Below are positions 40,721 through 42,216 of a stretch of 42,216 bases of DNA, piece by piece. Source of the stretch: Planctomycetota bacterium (GTDB lineage Bacteria > Planctomycetota > Planctomycetia > Pirellulales > Pirellulaceae); contig CAUJKE010000097.1 in assembly GCA_963205385.1 (NCBI GenBank), positions 1 through 42,216 of the forward strand. Reading direction: 5' to 3'. Positions within the stretch are counted from its first letter, which is position 1. The number at the start of each line of letters is the position of its first letter. The notes beneath the pieces are model-generated. The model searched no databases. It saw only the letters and a program-made list of their open reading frames with translations, and was not told the origin of the DNA. Position numbers and translations under genes: made by a program.

Positions 40721-42216
40721 GTGAGCCAAGAGATTGTTTACACTTCGGCGCCGCAGGGTTTGAAGATGGGGAGCCGTGGGTTTTGCACGGTGGCCAGCAC
40801 TTCCGGCATGGCCAGTTCGTTGGCGGAGCGGTTGGAGTCGCTGAGCGGTTATCGCCATCTTTATCCGCCCCAAGATCCGCAAGCCAGGCTCAATCCCACG
40901 GCCTGGTCGCATTTGATGTTGACAGTCGGCGGCAAGCGTTATCACGTGCTGTCCCGCATCGCCGATGCGGGACTGGACTATTCGCAGCGCAGCAACAAGT
41001 TGGCGCATCACGTCGCGCTTGATGCGAGCGAACTCGCGCCGGCGGGACCAGCCTGGTGTTTGCTGCAGCCGGACTTCATGTTCACGAGTTGGAACGAAGC
41101 GCCGCGACTGCTCGCTAGCGGTCGCACGCCTCCGCCTGGCGAACTGCGCGCCGGCGTGTGCCAAACGTGGCGGGAGATGACCGGCGATGCTGGCTGGGGG
41201 GGCGTGCTGGCGCAAGCGGCCGATGGCCCGCGCGACGCCTATCTGATCTTCGCCCCCGGCATGGACGTGCTGCCGCTGCTGGTTGAAGCGCAGGCCCTGT
41301 TGCCGCCGGCCAAGCGCTGGGAAGTGAGTTTCAGCACGTTCGTGACCAAACTGCCGCCAGGGGTGGAATGTCGGTGGCGGTGCGTGGTCGCTGGTTCGGA
41401 GGAAGCGCTGTTGGCGCAGCGACTGCCTGGGGCGACGGTCATCGATTTGACCACTTCGCTGGGACCGGCGCCGGAGGGCCCGCTCGTTACGGCCGCGCGC
41501 ACCGGCGTGTTGCCGGCCTCCGCTTCGCCGCCGCCTGTGCCCAAGACTTCCGCCGCGGCCGCGCTGACCGCCGCGCCGCTGGCCGGTCTCGACACGACGC
41601 CGGACGCCGACCTCCTGGCGGACGTTCCCTACCGTCTGGCCGCCGATCCGACCCTGGGCGGCCCGCCTCCCACTTCCCCGTTAAAGCTCCTGACCCGTCC
41701 CAGCGGCGTCCGCACCAAACGCCTCGCCCCGCTCCTTGCGCTCGGCGGCCTCGCCGTGCTCTTGCTCCTGCTCGGCGGCGGCTATTGGGCTTTGCTGGCC
41801 AGTGGCTACTTGGATCACACCATGGTCGAGACGGTGGATACAGGGAGTGAGCAAGAGGCGAAGAACGCTATCGAATCCGCGGACAAAGTGTTAGCCAAGT
41901 GGAACACATTAAAGCGGGAACTAGATAAAGAAGAGGCTTTAAGTCTCGGGGAACATATCGCACAGCTTGAGCAACGCCTCGCCGCCGGTAAAGAGCATTT
42001 GAAGCCGCTCGACAAGCAATCGTTCGAGCAAGAATTGGCTGGTCTGCAGACCGCACTGGACACGTGGCACGAAGCGGTAGCACGCGCGAGCACACCAACT
42101 CAGAAGCTAGAGGAAGCGACTGAATCGCAAAAACGTTTAGACGATGCCCATATGGCGGTTCAGGCAAATATCAAAGATGTCACGAATAAAGTCAAGCAGG
42201 CTCAGGATGAAGCCCA
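40721..42216 (+). CDS. GAP1-N2-like membrane and coiled-coil protein (3' end cut by window edge)
   Basis: At least 498 residues from a GTG at 40721 (AAAGGAA just upstream); the frame is open to the window end. Residues 2-45 ('SQEIVYTSAPQGLKMGSRGF', 'CTVASTSGMASSLAERLESL') match the start of GTPase-associated protein 1 (GAP1-N2 type). The domain continues to about residue 245 ('LMLTVGGKRYHVLSRIADAG', 'RSNKLAHHVALDASEL', 'LPPAKRWEVSFSTFVTKLPP'). A Pro/Ala linker (245-330) leads to a membrane helix (about 337-360, 'LLALGGLAVLLLLLGGGYWA'), then a long charged coiled coil up to the end. From 41820 the codons become clearly AT-richer. GAP1 proteins are predicted partners or regulators of the adjacent GTPase. 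Fused to a membrane helix it may form an envelope-sensing unit. Confidence 0.82.
   Translation, partial: MSQEIVYTSAPQGLKMGSRGFCTVASTSGMASSLAERLESLSGYRHLYPPQDPQARLNPTAWSHLMLTVGGKRYHVLSRIADAGLDYSQRSNKLAHHVALDASELAPAGPAWCLLQPDFMFTSWNEAPRLLASGRTPPPGELRAGVCQTWREMTGDAGWGGVLAQAADGPRDAYLIFAPGMDVLPLLVEAQALLPPAKRWEVSFSTFVTKLPPGVECRWRCVVAGSEEALLAQRLPGATVIDLTTSLGPAPEGPLVTAARTGVLPASASPPPVPKTSAAAALTAAPLAGLDTTPDADLLADVPYRLAADPTLGGPPPTSPLKLLTRPSGVRTKRLAPLLALGGLAVLLLLLGGGYWALLASGYLDHTMVETVDTGSEQEAKNAIESADKVLAKWNTLKRELDKEEALSLGEHIAQLEQRLAAGKEHLKPLDKQSFEQELAGLQTALDTWHEAVARASTPTQKLEEATESQKRLDDAHMAVQANIKDVTNKVKQAQDEA

Overview
The window is GC-rich chromosomal DNA that most likely comes from a planctomycete, probably close to the Pirellulales. 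This is inferred from gene content, not from a marker gene. It has a DUF1080-type 3-keto-disaccharide hydrolase, a PQQ-type sugar dehydrogenase, FloA, several large exported proteins of a planctomycete type, a pseudogene of a CxxCH protein, and a membrane/GTPase/GAP1-like cluster. No rRNA, tRNA, CRISPR array, complete insertion sequence or prophage was seen.

Layout. (1) 1-4052, minus strand: a TPR protein (cut by the window edge), an MFS transporter and a GT4-type glycosyltransferase. (2) 4251-8335, plus strand: a tightly packed Gfo/Idh/MocA oxidoreductase, TIM-barrel sugar isomerase and deoxyribose-phosphate aldolase, then an exported lactonase-type beta-propeller. This reads as a small sugar-catabolic block. 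(3) 8505-10090: a STAS-domain protein translationally coupled to a GspE/PilB-type ATPase. (4) 10124-14135: a cold-shock/DUF1294 membrane protein, the DUF1080 hydrolase, an RlmI-type rRNA methyltransferase and a lipoprotein. (5) 14323-15948: ilvN-ilvC (branched-chain amino acids), followed by a repeat-rich hairpin. (6) 16083-19242: a small protein, a PIN-domain toxin/antitoxin pair, a radical SAM protein and FloA. (7) 19335-23078: PQQ sugar dehydrogenase, parallel beta-helix protein and SET-domain protein, with REP-like hairpins between them, one of which is interrupted by a 128-bp MITE-like element. (8) 23631-30510: HEAT lipoprotein, a large exported protein, a diadenylate-cyclase-type protein, a Gly-rich/SnoaL-like exported pair and a frameshifted CxxCH pseudogene. 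(9) 30514-36047: THUMP-like methyltransferase, two hypothetical proteins, an exported Pro-rich protein and guaB. (10) 36438-42216, plus strand: one apparent operon encoding a J-domain-like membrane protein, a low-complexity lipoprotein, a zinc-ribbon GTPase and a GAP1-like membrane/coiled-coil protein that runs off the window end.

The best candidate for an undescribed system is region 10. It resembles the GTPase/GAP1 cassettes proposed as NTP-dependent conflict (defence) systems of multicellular or complex bacteria, but here all parts appear tied to the membrane. Other points of interest are the MITE-in-REP insertion, the diadenylate-cyclase protein with an altered RHR motif, and the STAS-ATPase pair. 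All functional calls come from reading motifs by eye; no database search was run.
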